From NCBI GenBank assembly GCA_019748175.1, contig JAIEPX010000008.1, positions 62,001 to 126,000 on the forward strand: DNA of 64,000 bases, written 5' to 3'. Below the pieces are notes generated by a model. It saw only the letters and a list, made by a program, of their open reading frames with translations. It did not search any database and was not told where the DNA came from. Source of the DNA: Gammaproteobacteria bacterium. GTDB lineage: Bacteria > Pseudomonadota > Gammaproteobacteria > JAIEPX01. Shown here one piece after another: positions 55,410 through 64,000 of the stretch (positions within the stretch are counted from its first letter, which is position 1; every line of letters begins with the position of its first letter). A program made the position numbers and the translations under genes.

Positions 55410-57494
55410 GTAATTTTGTTGAGTGGAAATCCAGCGTTTAATTAAGGGTTCGACGGTGTTGGGGGCTTCTGCTAATATTTTGTTGGCTAACTCTCTAACT
55501 TGCGGAAGTAAATCAGCATCGCGTATGAGGTCTGCAATTTTCAACTGTAAAAGACCAGTTTGTCGAGTTCCTAAGACTTCTCCAGGGCCGCGCAATTCCA
55601 AATCTTTTTGCGCAATTAAAAAACCATCGTTCGTTTGACGCATTATTGTTAGGCGTTCTTGTGCGTGTTCTGAAAGTGGTTGTTGGTAGAGTAAAACACA
55701 ATAACTCACAGCTTGGCCTCTTCCAACTCGTCCTCGTAATTGATGAAGTTGTGCAAGACCTAATCGTTCAGGATTTTCAATAATCATTAGGCTTGCATTC
55801 GGTACGTCGACTCCCACTTCGATAACCGTTGTAGCAACGAGTAAAGAATATTCTCCTGTTTTAAATGAGTGCATAACGGCTTCTTTTTCACTTTGTTTTA
55901 ATCGGCCATGAACTAATCCAATTTTTAGTTCAGGTATTGCACTGCGTAAATGAGTGCAAACTTCTTCAGCAGCTTGGCACTGGAGCACATCAGATTCTTC
56001 AATGAGTGTGCATACCCAATAGGCTTGTTTACCCTCAGAACAATTTGCTCGGATTCTTTCAATCACTTCTTCACGTCTTGAGTTGGGTATATTGACAGTT
56101 GTAACTGGAGTTCGCCCAGGAGGAAGTTCATCAATAATAGAATAATCCAAGTCAGCGTAAGCAGTCATGGCAAGCGTACGAGGGATCGGTGTTGCAGTCA
56201 TGACGAGTTGATGAGGGCAGTGATCAGCGAAACTTCCTTTTTTGCGAAGCGCTAATCGTTGATGTACACCAAACCGATGTTGTTCATCGACGACAATTAA
56301 AGCGAGTGATGAAAAATGCACATCTTTTTGAAAGAGCGCATGAGTACCTACAATAATTTGAGCTGTACCATCAGAAATTGTGTTTAATGCTTCTTGTTTT
56401 TCAGATGTTTTACGAGATCCAGAATGCCAGGCAATTTTTATTCCTAAAGGATTTAACCAAGACAGTAAATTTCGATAATGTTGTTCGGCGAGCAATTCAG
56501 TAGGGGCCATTAATGCTGCTTGATAACCAGCTGCTACAGCTTGCAAAAGAGCCACTGCCGCCACGACGGTTTTGCCTGAACCCACATCACCTTGAATTAA
56601 TCGAAGCATCGGTAAGGGTTTTGATAAATCTGCTGACACTTCAGAGACAACGCGTTGCTGCGCACCGGTTAATTTAAACGGCAATTTTGCGAGAAATTGT
56701 TCTACGAGTTGGTTTTTTTGAGGAAGTGGATGAGCAGACTCATGCTGAATTTTATATTTAATTTGTTGTAAGCTTAATTGATGAGCTAATAATTCTTCTA
56801 ACACTAAACGTCTTCTAGGCGGATACTTGGAAGCCGAAATCACTGTTGAATCGAGTTGGCTCGATGGAAAATGCAGCGCTTTGAGTGCTTCTTTTAATGA
56901 GGGATATTCCCATTGCTGTAAAAGTGCTAGAGGTAGAAATTCTTGTAAAGAATTTTCAGACGATTCTAAAATTGTAAAAGTTTGTTTTACTAATTTTCGT
57001 AAAACTGTTTGTGACAAACCTTCAGCGGTCGGATAAACGGCAGTTAAATGTTCGCTTGCAGTAAAAGATTCAGAAGTAGAAATAATTTGATATTCGGGAT
57101 GAACAATGCCACGTTGATTGCCTAACCAACGCAATTCGCCAAAACATCTCAATCGAATATTAGGAATTTGCAATTGTCGAAGTTGAGGCGCAGAAAAGTG
57201 ATAAAAGCGTAATTCAACTGAGCCTGTATCATCTTCTAACGTTACAATCACTGATCGTTTTCCACCATAACGCATTTGAACTTTTGTGACCTGTCCTTCT
57301 ATAAGCGATGAGTGTCCGATGGTCAGGCGAGCAATCGGAACAATATGAGTGCGATCCTCATAGCGAAGCGGTAAATGAAATAAAAGGTTATGTAGTGTGT
57401 TCAAGCCCAGATGCGCTAATCGTTCTGCAACGCGATCTCCTACACCTTTTAAAACAGTGCAAGGTGAATTCAACGTTGGCAGTGACTTGTTCAT
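55398..57494 (-). CDS. recG: ATP-dependent DNA helicase RecG
   Basis: 698 residues, full length. N-terminal wedge/OB domain about 60-160 (LEDDTGSVELRFYHF), Walker A LIQGDVGSGKTVVAA, DEQH box LIVVDEQHRFGVHQR, motif III VMTATPIPRTLAMT, motif VI QLRGRVGRGQAVSYC, and the C-terminal RecG segment DLELRGPGEVLGTRQTG. It remodels stalled replication forks and Holliday junctions. The ridA gene precedes it with no gap. Confidence 0.97.
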   Translation of the reverse strand: MNKSLPTLNSPCTVLKGVGDRVAERLAHLGLNTLHNLLFHLPLRYEDRTHIVPIARLTIGHSSLIEGQVTKVQMRYGGKRSVIVTLEDDTGSVELRFYHFSAPQLRQLQIPNIRLRCFGELRWLGNQRGIVHPEYQIISTSESFTASEHLTAVYPTAEGLSQTVLRKLVKQTFTILESSENSLQEFLPLALLQQWEYPSLKEALKALHFPSSQLDSTVISASKYPPRRRLVLEELLAHQLSLQQIKYKIQHESAHPLPQKNQLVEQFLAKLPFKLTGAQQRVVSEVSADLSKPLPMLRLIQGDVGSGKTVVAAVALLQAVAAGYQAALMAPTELLAEQHYRNLLSWLNPLGIKIAWHSGSRKTSEKQEALNTISDGTAQIIVGTHALFQKDVHFSSLALIVVDEQHRFGVHQRLALRKKGSFADHCPHQLVMTATPIPRTLAMTAYADLDYSIIDELPPGRTPVTTVNIPNSRREEVIERIRANCSEGKQAYWVCTLIEESDVLQCQAAEEVCTHLRSAIPELKIGLVHGRLKQSEKEAVMHSFKTGEYSLLVATTVIEVGVDVPNASLMIIENPERLGLAQLHQLRGRVGRGQAVSYCVLLYQQPLSEHAQERLTIMRQTNDGFLIAQKDLELRGPGEVLGTRQTGLLQLKIADLIRDADLLPQVRELANKILAEAPNTVEPLIKRWISTQQNYLNV

Positions 57495-57878
57495 TTAATC
57501 CAGAGAAAGAATGGCATCAATTTCAACCGGTACGCCTTTTGGGAGACCAGCAACTTCGACTGCAGCTCTTGCAGGAAAAGGGTCACTGAAAAATTCTAAC
57601 ATCACGTCGTTCACTGCGCTAAAGTTTTCAAGACTTGTCAGATAAACTGTGAGTTTCACGACTTGATCAAGATTACCACCGGCTGCTTTCGCGACAGCTT
57701 CCAAATTCAAAAAAATTTGACGGATTTGTAATTTAATATCGTGAGTTTGAAGCAGCTCTCCGCTTGCTGTCAGTGGAATTTGTCCGGACAAAAAAACCAG
57801 TTGCCCAGCTCTAACGGCCTGTGAATAGGTTCCAATGGCTGGGGGTGCTTCTGATGTGTAAATCGGTGTCTTCATCAT
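57495..57878 (-). CDS. ridA: RidA family enamine/imine deaminase
   Basis: 127 residues, standard length. PAIGTYSQAVRAGQLVFLSGQIPL, the conserved Arg in FPARAAVEVAGLPKGVPVEIDAI and the C-terminal acidic end match RidA, which clears reactive enamine intermediates made by PLP enzymes. It abuts recG, so they share a message. The cbs/CGL pair in the same region would produce suitable enamines, but that link is general. Confidence 0.95.
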   Translation of the reverse strand: MMKTPIYTSEAPPAIGTYSQAVRAGQLVFLSGQIPLTASGELLQTHDIKLQIRQIFLNLEAVAKAAGGNLDQVVKLTVYLTSLENFSAVNDVMLEFFSDPFPARAAVEVAGLPKGVPVEIDAILSLD

Positions 57879-58095
57879 CTGTCTCGATTAGATACGGTCA
57901 TTTTCTGAATATAAGGCATATCACTAGGCCTGTCTAGCTTGAGTTTTGTATAAATATTCACAGTGAGAATCATCTTGCGCTTCGTAGTAAATTCCTTCTG
58001 TAATACACAGGGTAATTTGAAATTCAAACCCCTCTCTATTGTATTATACTTATTTTTAGGTACAATAATGATTTTAGTTTAATAGGGATATAAAT

Positions 58096-61000
58096 GTGCG
58101 GTTAAGATCGATAATTAGAAATAACAAATTACCAAAAACAACTCAGTTCAGATTTTTAAATACCGATTCTGAGCGTAAATTCTTAGACACAATTAAATTT
58201 GGGCATGTTGATGAAGTAAAATATAGTCTTGAAACATCTTCCGGTCTTTCCTTGCTGAAGGCGCGCTATAAAGGTAATGATAAAGATGTCAATAGAGGTA
58301 ATTTTGCTTTACATGTTGCTTTTGAATACGGTCATCTAGGGATTGCTAGCACATTATTAGAGTGTGCTCTTAAAAACAACCTCGCTATATTATCGGATCT
58401 AAATTCAATTGGCGTCCCGCCATGGGTGTACGCACTATTGTATTTTAATAAACGTAATTTTGTCGAACGATCTAGGTCGTTGGAAGAAAAGAAAACACTA
58501 CGTAATATCATAGATGCCAACGAATTCAGATCATCATTTGCTAAATGTCCCACGTTGCTTAAATTTGTTAAGACGTTATATACTTCTGATGACAAGAGTA
58601 TTATCGAGTGTGCAAGTGATCCGGAAATAATTACTGAAAAAGGTCCATATGGATTTAATGCATTACATTACTCAGTGGCACATGACAGTTTAGTTGGGGT
58701 ACAAAGTTTACTTAAAAATCCTGCTTTAAATCCAAAAAAAACTTTGGAATTTATTAAATCAGAAGATTGCAATGGGAATAACCTGCTACATATTGCTGTT
58801 GAAAATGTGTCCGAAAATTCACAATTAGTATCCGAATTATTATTATCTCTCAAAGATTCTGCAAAATCAGAAAATGCACAGAAAGATTCTGTAATATCAG
58901 AGCGCTTTGAGCTTAAAAATTTTCTACGTAAGCCTAATAATTATGGCTATGATCCTTTTTATCTTGCTTTAACCACAGGTTCGGTAAGAAACTTTAGTAA
59001 GATATTCTTTAATTATGGATATAATATACATGAGCCAGCATATATTGTGTATGATGAGCTAAATATGATGAATAGAGTTTTTCAAGTTCCAAGTACTCTT
59101 ATCGCTTTTAAATGGCTGAAAGGTGATGATAATAAAATAAAACGTGTAATCGAGTGGTTATTTAGGCACGGTGCTGACCTTGATAACATGATATCACTCG
59201 ATACCTTGGGAAAGCTTGGTATGGATGATGCCGCAAAACAGCTTACTCAGGGTAATCTATCAAATCATAACCGATTAATGAAATGTACCTTGGTAGATAT
59301 AGCTGAATACTATGGATATATTAATACACGAGATTTTTTGCTTAAAAATGGGGCTGGTTATTCAGATCAATCGAAAAATATTGAATATCAACAAGAAAAT
59401 CAGAAGCAAGAATTATCAACTGAAAGTCAATCATCCGACTCAAATTTTCCCCTATCTCAAGGCACTGAAGACGAGCTAAAAGGTTTGAATGGATCTCGGG
59501 AAATTTCTGAAAATAAATCGAATCAGAATATTTCATCTGGGCACACAATTTTTTCACTAGCAATAGTCCATGGCAATTACGTTTTGGTTGAGCAATTTTT
59601 ATCTGCTAATCCCGAAATGCTTTCCATTTGTGTTACATTAAAATTCGATGGTAGGCTGGAGAGTAGCAAGAATTCTCCACTCCATCTTGCAGTGCGATAT
59701 GGGAAAGACAAAGGTGGGCTAAGATTTTATCAGGATAAAGAGCATAATCAATGTGCTCTACTAGAAATATTGTTAAGTAAACATAGCGCATGGTATAAAA
59801 GTCATCTTAGTATCAAAGTTCTTTTAAATGAAAATGATAAAAAGTTGACTCCTTTAAATTTAGCTGCGCGAAATGGTTATATATTTGGTGTTAACGCTAT
59901 AACTAAATGCTACTTAGAGAAAATATCCGAATTTCGTGTTGGTGATAATTTGCCAGATAATGAAAATTTTAATTTATTGGTAAATGACATTAGAAAATCA
60001 TTGAACTTGGCAAAAAAATTTCATCGTTATGCAATCCAGTATTGTTTGATTGAAGCCCTATCAAATCTTGGAGTAATAGCCTCTATTAATGGGAGAAAAT
60101 TTTGCATAGATGATGACTATGCATTAATAGCTTCTGCAGTTAAGTATGATATGAGTTCAGCAGAGCCAATATTTGATAGCCTGGTGTTTCAAGGAGGAGG
60201 AGTGCGAGGTATTTCACACGTCGGGGCAATACAACAGTTTGAAGAAGAGGTCAATGAAATTGTTAACTTAAAAAAAATAAAATATGTTGGTGGAACATCA
60301 GTTGGTGCAATTATAGCCTCATTATTCGCCGCTGGGTATGAATCATCAGAATTACGTGGAATTATTATTGAAAGCCTGAAACTACCAACTTTATTAGAGG
60401 ATTCTCAACAGCATTACTCTGAATTTGAGAGCTTATATCAAAAATATCACCATGATCCTGCAAAATTGAACGCATTAAAAGAATCAGTTAATACTATTTT
60501 CACTAAGCTTAAAAGTTTTTACGAAGATAATAAAGCTGAATTAGAACGTGTGCCATATTGGTTTAATAATGCTAAGTGGTATAATGATATTATAGCGAAG
60601 ATAAGGTTCGGATTTTCACTAAAAGCATTATATAATGAACTTAGTCAAATAATAAAGTCTGTTGATGTTACAAAAGAAGATTTAAGGAAATTGATGAGGT
60701 TGAGTGTTATTCTTTACATTGAAAAGGGCGTTTTCAGCGGTGATAAACTTAGAGATATAATAGAACAGCATATGCGGGATAAAACAGGTATTGAACATAT
60801 TACTTTTGAAGAGCAACATCTTTTGGCAAGTGTTAAGACTGAAGTAAAAGATGTTTCTCTTGTAGTAGTTGATACAATGCGCAAAAAGACTCATGTATTA
60901 TCTTATCTTAATGATCCTCATCATATAGTATCTGATGGAGCGCTAAGCTCTGGTTCGGTCCCGCTATTTTTCAAACCACACGAAAGGTATGTGAAACCAC

Positions 61001-61551
61001 CGGGAAGAAAAAGAGCGCTAGATATTACTGATGATGGTGCTTTATATGTAGATGGGGGTTTGAATGATAACTATCCTGAGTGGCTCTTTAAAGATGTATC
61101 TCAGAATACATTAGGAATTAGGTTGCTTAAGCCGTCGCTTTGGTCAAAGTACAGTACAGGGTTATTCACAGTTGATAAAAAAAGCGAAAACTTCTTTCAA
61201 TTCGCATTTTCTCTAATCGGATCAATACGGTCAAAGCAAGAGAGTGATTTTGATATCAAATGTAATCCTTTAAACACAATACTTATTAATACTCAAACTG
61301 TTGATACATTAGACTTCAATGCTAGTGATGAGGATAAGAAAAAGTTAATAGATGCTGGAAGAGAGGCAGTTAAAGCATACTTAGGAACTCAGAGTAGTAT
61401 CCTGTTAAAAAATAAAACGGTAAATGGTCAAAGCAAAAAGATCAATGTGCCTAATTTTTCACGCTTTTTTAAGCCCACGTGCTATTGTGGGAAGTCTGAG
61501 AATTGTCCTTCAGAACAAGATGAGCCTAAAAATAGTTCTAGGCTTACATAG
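58096..61551 (+). CDS. Ankyrin-repeat patatin-like phospholipase; candidate effector
   Basis: 1,151 residues from GTG 58096 (AGGGA upstream; the ATG at 58094 is in another frame and stops at once). Ankyrin repeats lie at about 50-310 (NFALHVAFEYGHLGIASTLL, NNLLHIAVENVSEN) and 480-620 (NSPLHLAVRYGKDKGG, LTPLNLAARNGY). The patatin domain at about 693-1000 has the oxyanion loop QGGGVRGISHVGA (699-711), the nucleophile Ser735 in GGTSVGA and the dyad Asp986 in VDGGLNDNYP. All catalytic residues are intact. Ankyrin-patatin proteins and effectors such as VipD or ExoU attack host phospholipids. No signal peptide. The FkbH/NRPS gene follows after 18 bp. Confidence 0.88.
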   Translation: MRLRSIIRNNKLPKTTQFRFLNTDSERKFLDTIKFGHVDEVKYSLETSSGLSLLKARYKGNDKDVNRGNFALHVAFEYGHLGIASTLLECALKNNLAILSDLNSIGVPPWVYALLYFNKRNFVERSRSLEEKKTLRNIIDANEFRSSFAKCPTLLKFVKTLYTSDDKSIIECASDPEIITEKGPYGFNALHYSVAHDSLVGVQSLLKNPALNPKKTLEFIKSEDCNGNNLLHIAVENVSENSQLVSELLLSLKDSAKSENAQKDSVISERFELKNFLRKPNNYGYDPFYLALTTGSVRNFSKIFFNYGYNIHEPAYIVYDELNMMNRVFQVPSTLIAFKWLKGDDNKIKRVIEWLFRHGADLDNMISLDTLGKLGMDDAAKQLTQGNLSNHNRLMKCTLVDIAEYYGYINTRDFLLKNGAGYSDQSKNIEYQQENQKQELSTESQSSDSNFPLSQGTEDELKGLNGSREISENKSNQNISSGHTIFSLAIVHGNYVLVEQFLSANPEMLSICVTLKFDGRLESSKNSPLHLAVRYGKDKGGLRFYQDKEHNQCALLEILLSKHSAWYKSHLSIKVLLNENDKKLTPLNLAARNGYIFGVNAITKCYLEKISEFRVGDNLPDNENFNLLVNDIRKSLNLAKKFHRYAIQYCLIEALSNLGVIASINGRKFCIDDDYALIASAVKYDMSSAEPIFDSLVFQGGGVRGISHVGAIQQFEEEVNEIVNLKKIKYVGGTSVGAIIASLFAAGYESSELRGIIIESLKLPTLLEDSQQHYSEFESLYQKYHHDPAKLNALKESVNTIFTKLKSFYEDNKAELERVPYWFNNAKWYNDIIAKIRFGFSLKALYNELSQIIKSVDVTKEDLRKLMRLSVILYIEKGVFSGDKLRDIIEQHMRDKTGIEHITFEEQHLLASVKTEVKDVSLVVVDTMRKKTHVLSYLNDPHHIVSDGALSSGSVPLFFKPHERYVKPPGRKRALDITDDGALYVDGGLNDNYPEWLFKDVSQNTLGIRLLKPSLWSKYSTGLFTVDKKSENFFQFAFSLIGSIRSKQESDFDIKCNPLNTILINTQTVDTLDFNASDEDKKKLIDAGREAVKAYLGTQSSILLKNKTVNGQSKKINVPNFSRFFKPTCYCGKSENCPSEQDEPKNSSRLT

Positions 61552-61569
61552 TTTAGGAATAGGGATCTT

Positions 61570-64000
61570 ATGGCAAAGCAATTCAATATTTCTATTAGTG
61601 GGACTTTTGTCATAGACCCGATTTTAACCTCACTAAGATATTGGAGTCAATATCAACCCTTGGCGACAAATTTTACTGCTTCAACTTATAATCAATTATT
61701 TCAAGACTTGCTACGTGAATCAGTTTTACTTAATAAAGTTGATGTGGTGGTCATTTGTGTGCGTTATCAAGACTGGCTGAAAGGTTATAATGAAACGGGA
61801 AAGAATGAATTAAACGATAATGTAAATTTGTTTTCCAATATACTATTGTCGGCTAATCAACTATCAAATTATCTGGTTATATTATGTCCGTCAGATTCGA
61901 AATATGTGGATAATAATTTACATGATACATTTCATAAGAGATTACTATTAAAGCTTAAATCACGAAAAAATATTAAGATATTCTGCGCAAATAAAGTTCT
62001 CAAAAGCTATGATTTCTCAAGTTTTACGACATTTAATGAGCATACAGAAGAGCTTGGGCATATGCCATATACGCAAAATTATTATGATGTATTAGGGGTA
62101 ATTATAAGCCAAAAACTATATCAGCTTTACCTGTATGATGTAAAATTAATTGTGCTTGATTGTGATAATACTCTTTGGGATGGGGTATGTGGAGAGGTGG
62201 GCTGGGATGATATTAGAATTTCAAAAGTTCATAAGAAATTCCAAAAAAAACTGGTCAAACTTCATGATTCAGGAGTATTGCTTTGTTTATGTAGTAAAAA
62301 CAACCTAGATGATGTCAAACAAGTATTCGATCGGAATCCTCATATGTTGTTGAAGTGGAGTCATTTTGTGAGTTACAAAATAAATTGGCGTCCAAAATCA
62401 GTTAATATATCGGAGATGTCTTCTGAATTAAATATAGGATTAGATAAAATAACACTGTTCGAGGATAACGTAGTTGAGGTTGAAGAAGTCAAGTTAAATT
62501 TAAGTCAGATAACAGTAGTGCATATTCCTACTGATAGTTTAAAGTTTCTTGACTATTTAAATAAAAGTTGGGAGCTTGAGAAACTATCTATAACTAATGA
62601 AGATGCGATAAGAACAAATTTATATCATCAAGAGAATATTAGAGTAAATGAAATAAAAAAATCAAAAAACATACACAAGTTTTTTCAAGAACTCGATCTG
62701 CAAGTGACTTTAAGTTGGATTAAAAATAGCGATGTACAAAGAGTTTCGCAACTTACTCAGAGAACTAATCAATTCAATTTTGCGAAACAAGAGCTTAGCT
62801 CACAAGAAATTATTAATATAATGAATGATACTAAAAATAAAATCAGAACTATATATGTGAGTGATAGATTTGGTGAATATGGTTTAGTTGGATTGCTATT
62901 TTACCATGATATAAGTAAGAGTGTACGACGAGTTGATAATTTTCTTTTAAGTTGTAGGGTTCTTGGTCGAGGAGTTGAGCATCAGGTCATTAAGTTGATT
63001 GCTGAAGAGTCGATGCCTGATGGAATAACTGAAATAGAGTTTTACTTCGTTGGTAATGAAAAAAATGTTCCCGCTAAAGAATTTACAAACTTATTAAAAA
63101 AAACTTCTGAGAAAAATTTGGGTGATGGTATCTTATTGCGTTGTAGTCTAAACAAGCTACTTGAAATTAATTTCGCTCCTTATTCTGGAATTGAGCGATT
63201 AACTAAGATGGCCGCATTATCACACAATATTAAGAGTGATAAGCCGGATCTCTCAAATAATAAATTAAATCAGTATAGAGAGTCAATTTTAATGTCCATT
63301 CATAGCGTCAACGACTTATCGAATTTGATATATGGCCAATATTCCTATAAAGATACTAAAATGTGGCGAAAAGGGAGTGAAAGGGATAAAATACTGCGCA
63401 GTCTCGTACGTTATTTGCAACAAGTTTTACCAAACAATACTATTGATGTTAGCAAAAATATATTCGATTACGGAATCTCTTCTTTAAAAACTGTACAGAT
63501 AATTGGTTTGATATATGAAAATTTTCATGTCACTTTGCCTTTTAGTGCTGTAAATAAGTCAGTCAGTATTAACATGCTCGCAGATGATGTTTTGGAGCTG
63601 ATAAATGCTAGGCCAACAGAGCAAGATTCACCTAGTGAACGAGTCGAAAAATACTTTTATCAATTGTCAAATCAGCAAGATCTTATCTTTTCCAAAGAAA
63701 TTCTAGAAAAAAATCGCCCCCCTTTGAATGTGTCAACATCACATAGACTTAAGGGTAAATTGAACGTTCAAAGATTACATCTTGCTTTAAATAGTGTTCT
63801 AAAAAATAATGAGGCACTATCTTCAAATTTTATCTTAAGAAGTAATAGTATTGTTCAGAAATTTAAAAAAATAGGTCGATTTCCATTCAAGGTATACCAT
63901 TCAAAGTATGTTTTAGATCATGAAAATTCCCTAGAGATAGATCAATGGATAAAAAAATTCACTAATAGGCGATTTAAGATTAATCAAGGCGTTTTATGTC
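61570..64000 (+). CDS. Assembly-line protein: FkbH-like HAD domain, carrier protein, condensation domain (3' end outside window)
   Basis: The frame is open from ATG 61570 (AGGGA upstream) to the right edge, at least 810 residues. Residues 1-550 are an FkbH-like protein: the N-terminal SGNH-like part, HAD motif LIVLDCDNTLWDGVCGEVGW with Asp197 and Asp199, LCLCSKNN, LFEDNVVEVEEV, and a C-terminal GNAT-like part (YVSDRFGEYGLVGLLF, LLSCRVLGRGVE). FkbH proteins load a glyceryl unit from 1,3-bisphosphoglycerate onto a carrier protein. A carrier domain follows (about 600-675) with phosphopantetheine Ser638 in YGISSLKTV. From about 690 the start of an NRPS condensation domain is seen (LSNQQDLIFSKEIL, LHLALNSVLKNNEALSSNF). 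The AT content is high. It probably makes a glycerate-primed peptide or lipid. Confidence 0.85.
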   Translation, partial: MAKQFNISISGTFVIDPILTSLRYWSQYQPLATNFTASTYNQLFQDLLRESVLLNKVDVVVICVRYQDWLKGYNETGKNELNDNVNLFSNILLSANQLSNYLVILCPSDSKYVDNNLHDTFHKRLLLKLKSRKNIKIFCANKVLKSYDFSSFTTFNEHTEELGHMPYTQNYYDVLGVIISQKLYQLYLYDVKLIVLDCDNTLWDGVCGEVGWDDIRISKVHKKFQKKLVKLHDSGVLLCLCSKNNLDDVKQVFDRNPHMLLKWSHFVSYKINWRPKSVNISEMSSELNIGLDKITLFEDNVVEVEEVKLNLSQITVVHIPTDSLKFLDYLNKSWELEKLSITNEDAIRTNLYHQENIRVNEIKKSKNIHKFFQELDLQVTLSWIKNSDVQRVSQLTQRTNQFNFAKQELSSQEIINIMNDTKNKIRTIYVSDRFGEYGLVGLLFYHDISKSVRRVDNFLLSCRVLGRGVEHQVIKLIAEESMPDGITEIEFYFVGNEKNVPAKEFTNLLKKTSEKNLGDGILLRCSLNKLLEINFAPYSGIERLTKMAALSHNIKSDKPDLSNNKLNQYRESILMSIHSVNDLSNLIYGQYSYKDTKMWRKGSERDKILRSLVRYLQQVLPNNTIDVSKNIFDYGISSLKTVQIIGLIYENFHVTLPFSAVNKSVSINMLADDVLELINARPTEQDSPSERVEKYFYQLSNQQDLIFSKEILEKNRPPLNVSTSHRLKGKLNVQRLHLALNSVLKNNEALSSNFILRSNSIVQKFKKIGRFPFKVYHSKYVLDHENSLEIDQWIKKFTNRRFKINQGVLC

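Overview
The window is a low-GC gammaproteobacterial chromosome segment. Its content points to an intracellular or host-associated member of the Legionellales (Legionella, Coxiella, Rickettsiella or Berkiella-like). Ordinary housekeeping genes (murG, hemH, wrbA, proS, aspS, folA, recG, ridA, a dihydrouridine synthase, cystathionine beta-synthase and gamma-lyase, an RND efflux operon) alternate with very large single genes carrying eukaryote-like modules: ankyrin repeats, an F-box, a patatin lipase, and a MICAL/PHBH-like flavin monooxygenase fused to ankyrins. Several of these have acidic, hydroxyl-rich C-termini, as many Dot/Icm (type IVB) substrates do. The taxonomic call is inferred from gene content; no rRNA is present.

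Layout. 1-6.2 kb: a giant repeat protein, open at the left edge, and an unknown membrane protein. 6.3-12 kb: an outer membrane factor / adaptor / RND pump operon on the minus strand, divergent from a GT39-like membrane glycosyltransferase. 13.8-15.9 kb: a DsbA-like oxidoreductase and a PAS-PAS histidine kinase. 16-17.3 kb: an orphan murG bracketed by two related long hairpins, then tRNA-Thr(UGU). 17.4-19.5 kb: a 706-residue protein with a predicted cyclodipeptide-synthase (CDPS)-like domain. 19.8-25.5 kb: hemH, wrbA, a YihY-family protein, an L,D-transpeptidase, a thioesterase and proS. 25.6-30.5 kb: an alpha/beta-hydrolase candidate effector, a PAS-LuxR regulator and a secreted hydrolase with a strong terminator. 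30.8-34.2 kb: FmdB / DUF502 / aspS / NUDIX. 34.3-42 kb: a degenerate-HAD membrane protein, an ATP-grasp ligase and the ankyrin-monooxygenase fusion. 42.1-47 kb: a thioesterase and dus on minus, and folA-cbs-CGL-DUF155 on plus. 47.1-54.6 kb: an accessory island bracketed by broken copies of the DUF155 3' end, holding a transposase remnant, an F-box protein, an 806-residue protein with two tandem CDPS-like domains and a PAS-LuxR regulator. 54.7-57.9 kb: a LPS-kinase-like protein, recG and ridA. 58-64 kb: an ankyrin-patatin protein followed, apparently in one operon, by an assembly-line gene (FkbH-like HAD, carrier protein, start of an NRPS condensation domain) that runs off the right edge.

The most notable candidate system is the CDPS-like family: three domain copies in two genes. 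They keep the fold pattern and, in two copies, the Tyr-x3-Glu pair of tRNA-dependent cyclodipeptide synthases, but the nucleophilic serine position holds Cys, Cys and Trp. With the FkbH/NRPS gene this suggests unusual peptide chemistry in a host-associated bacterium.
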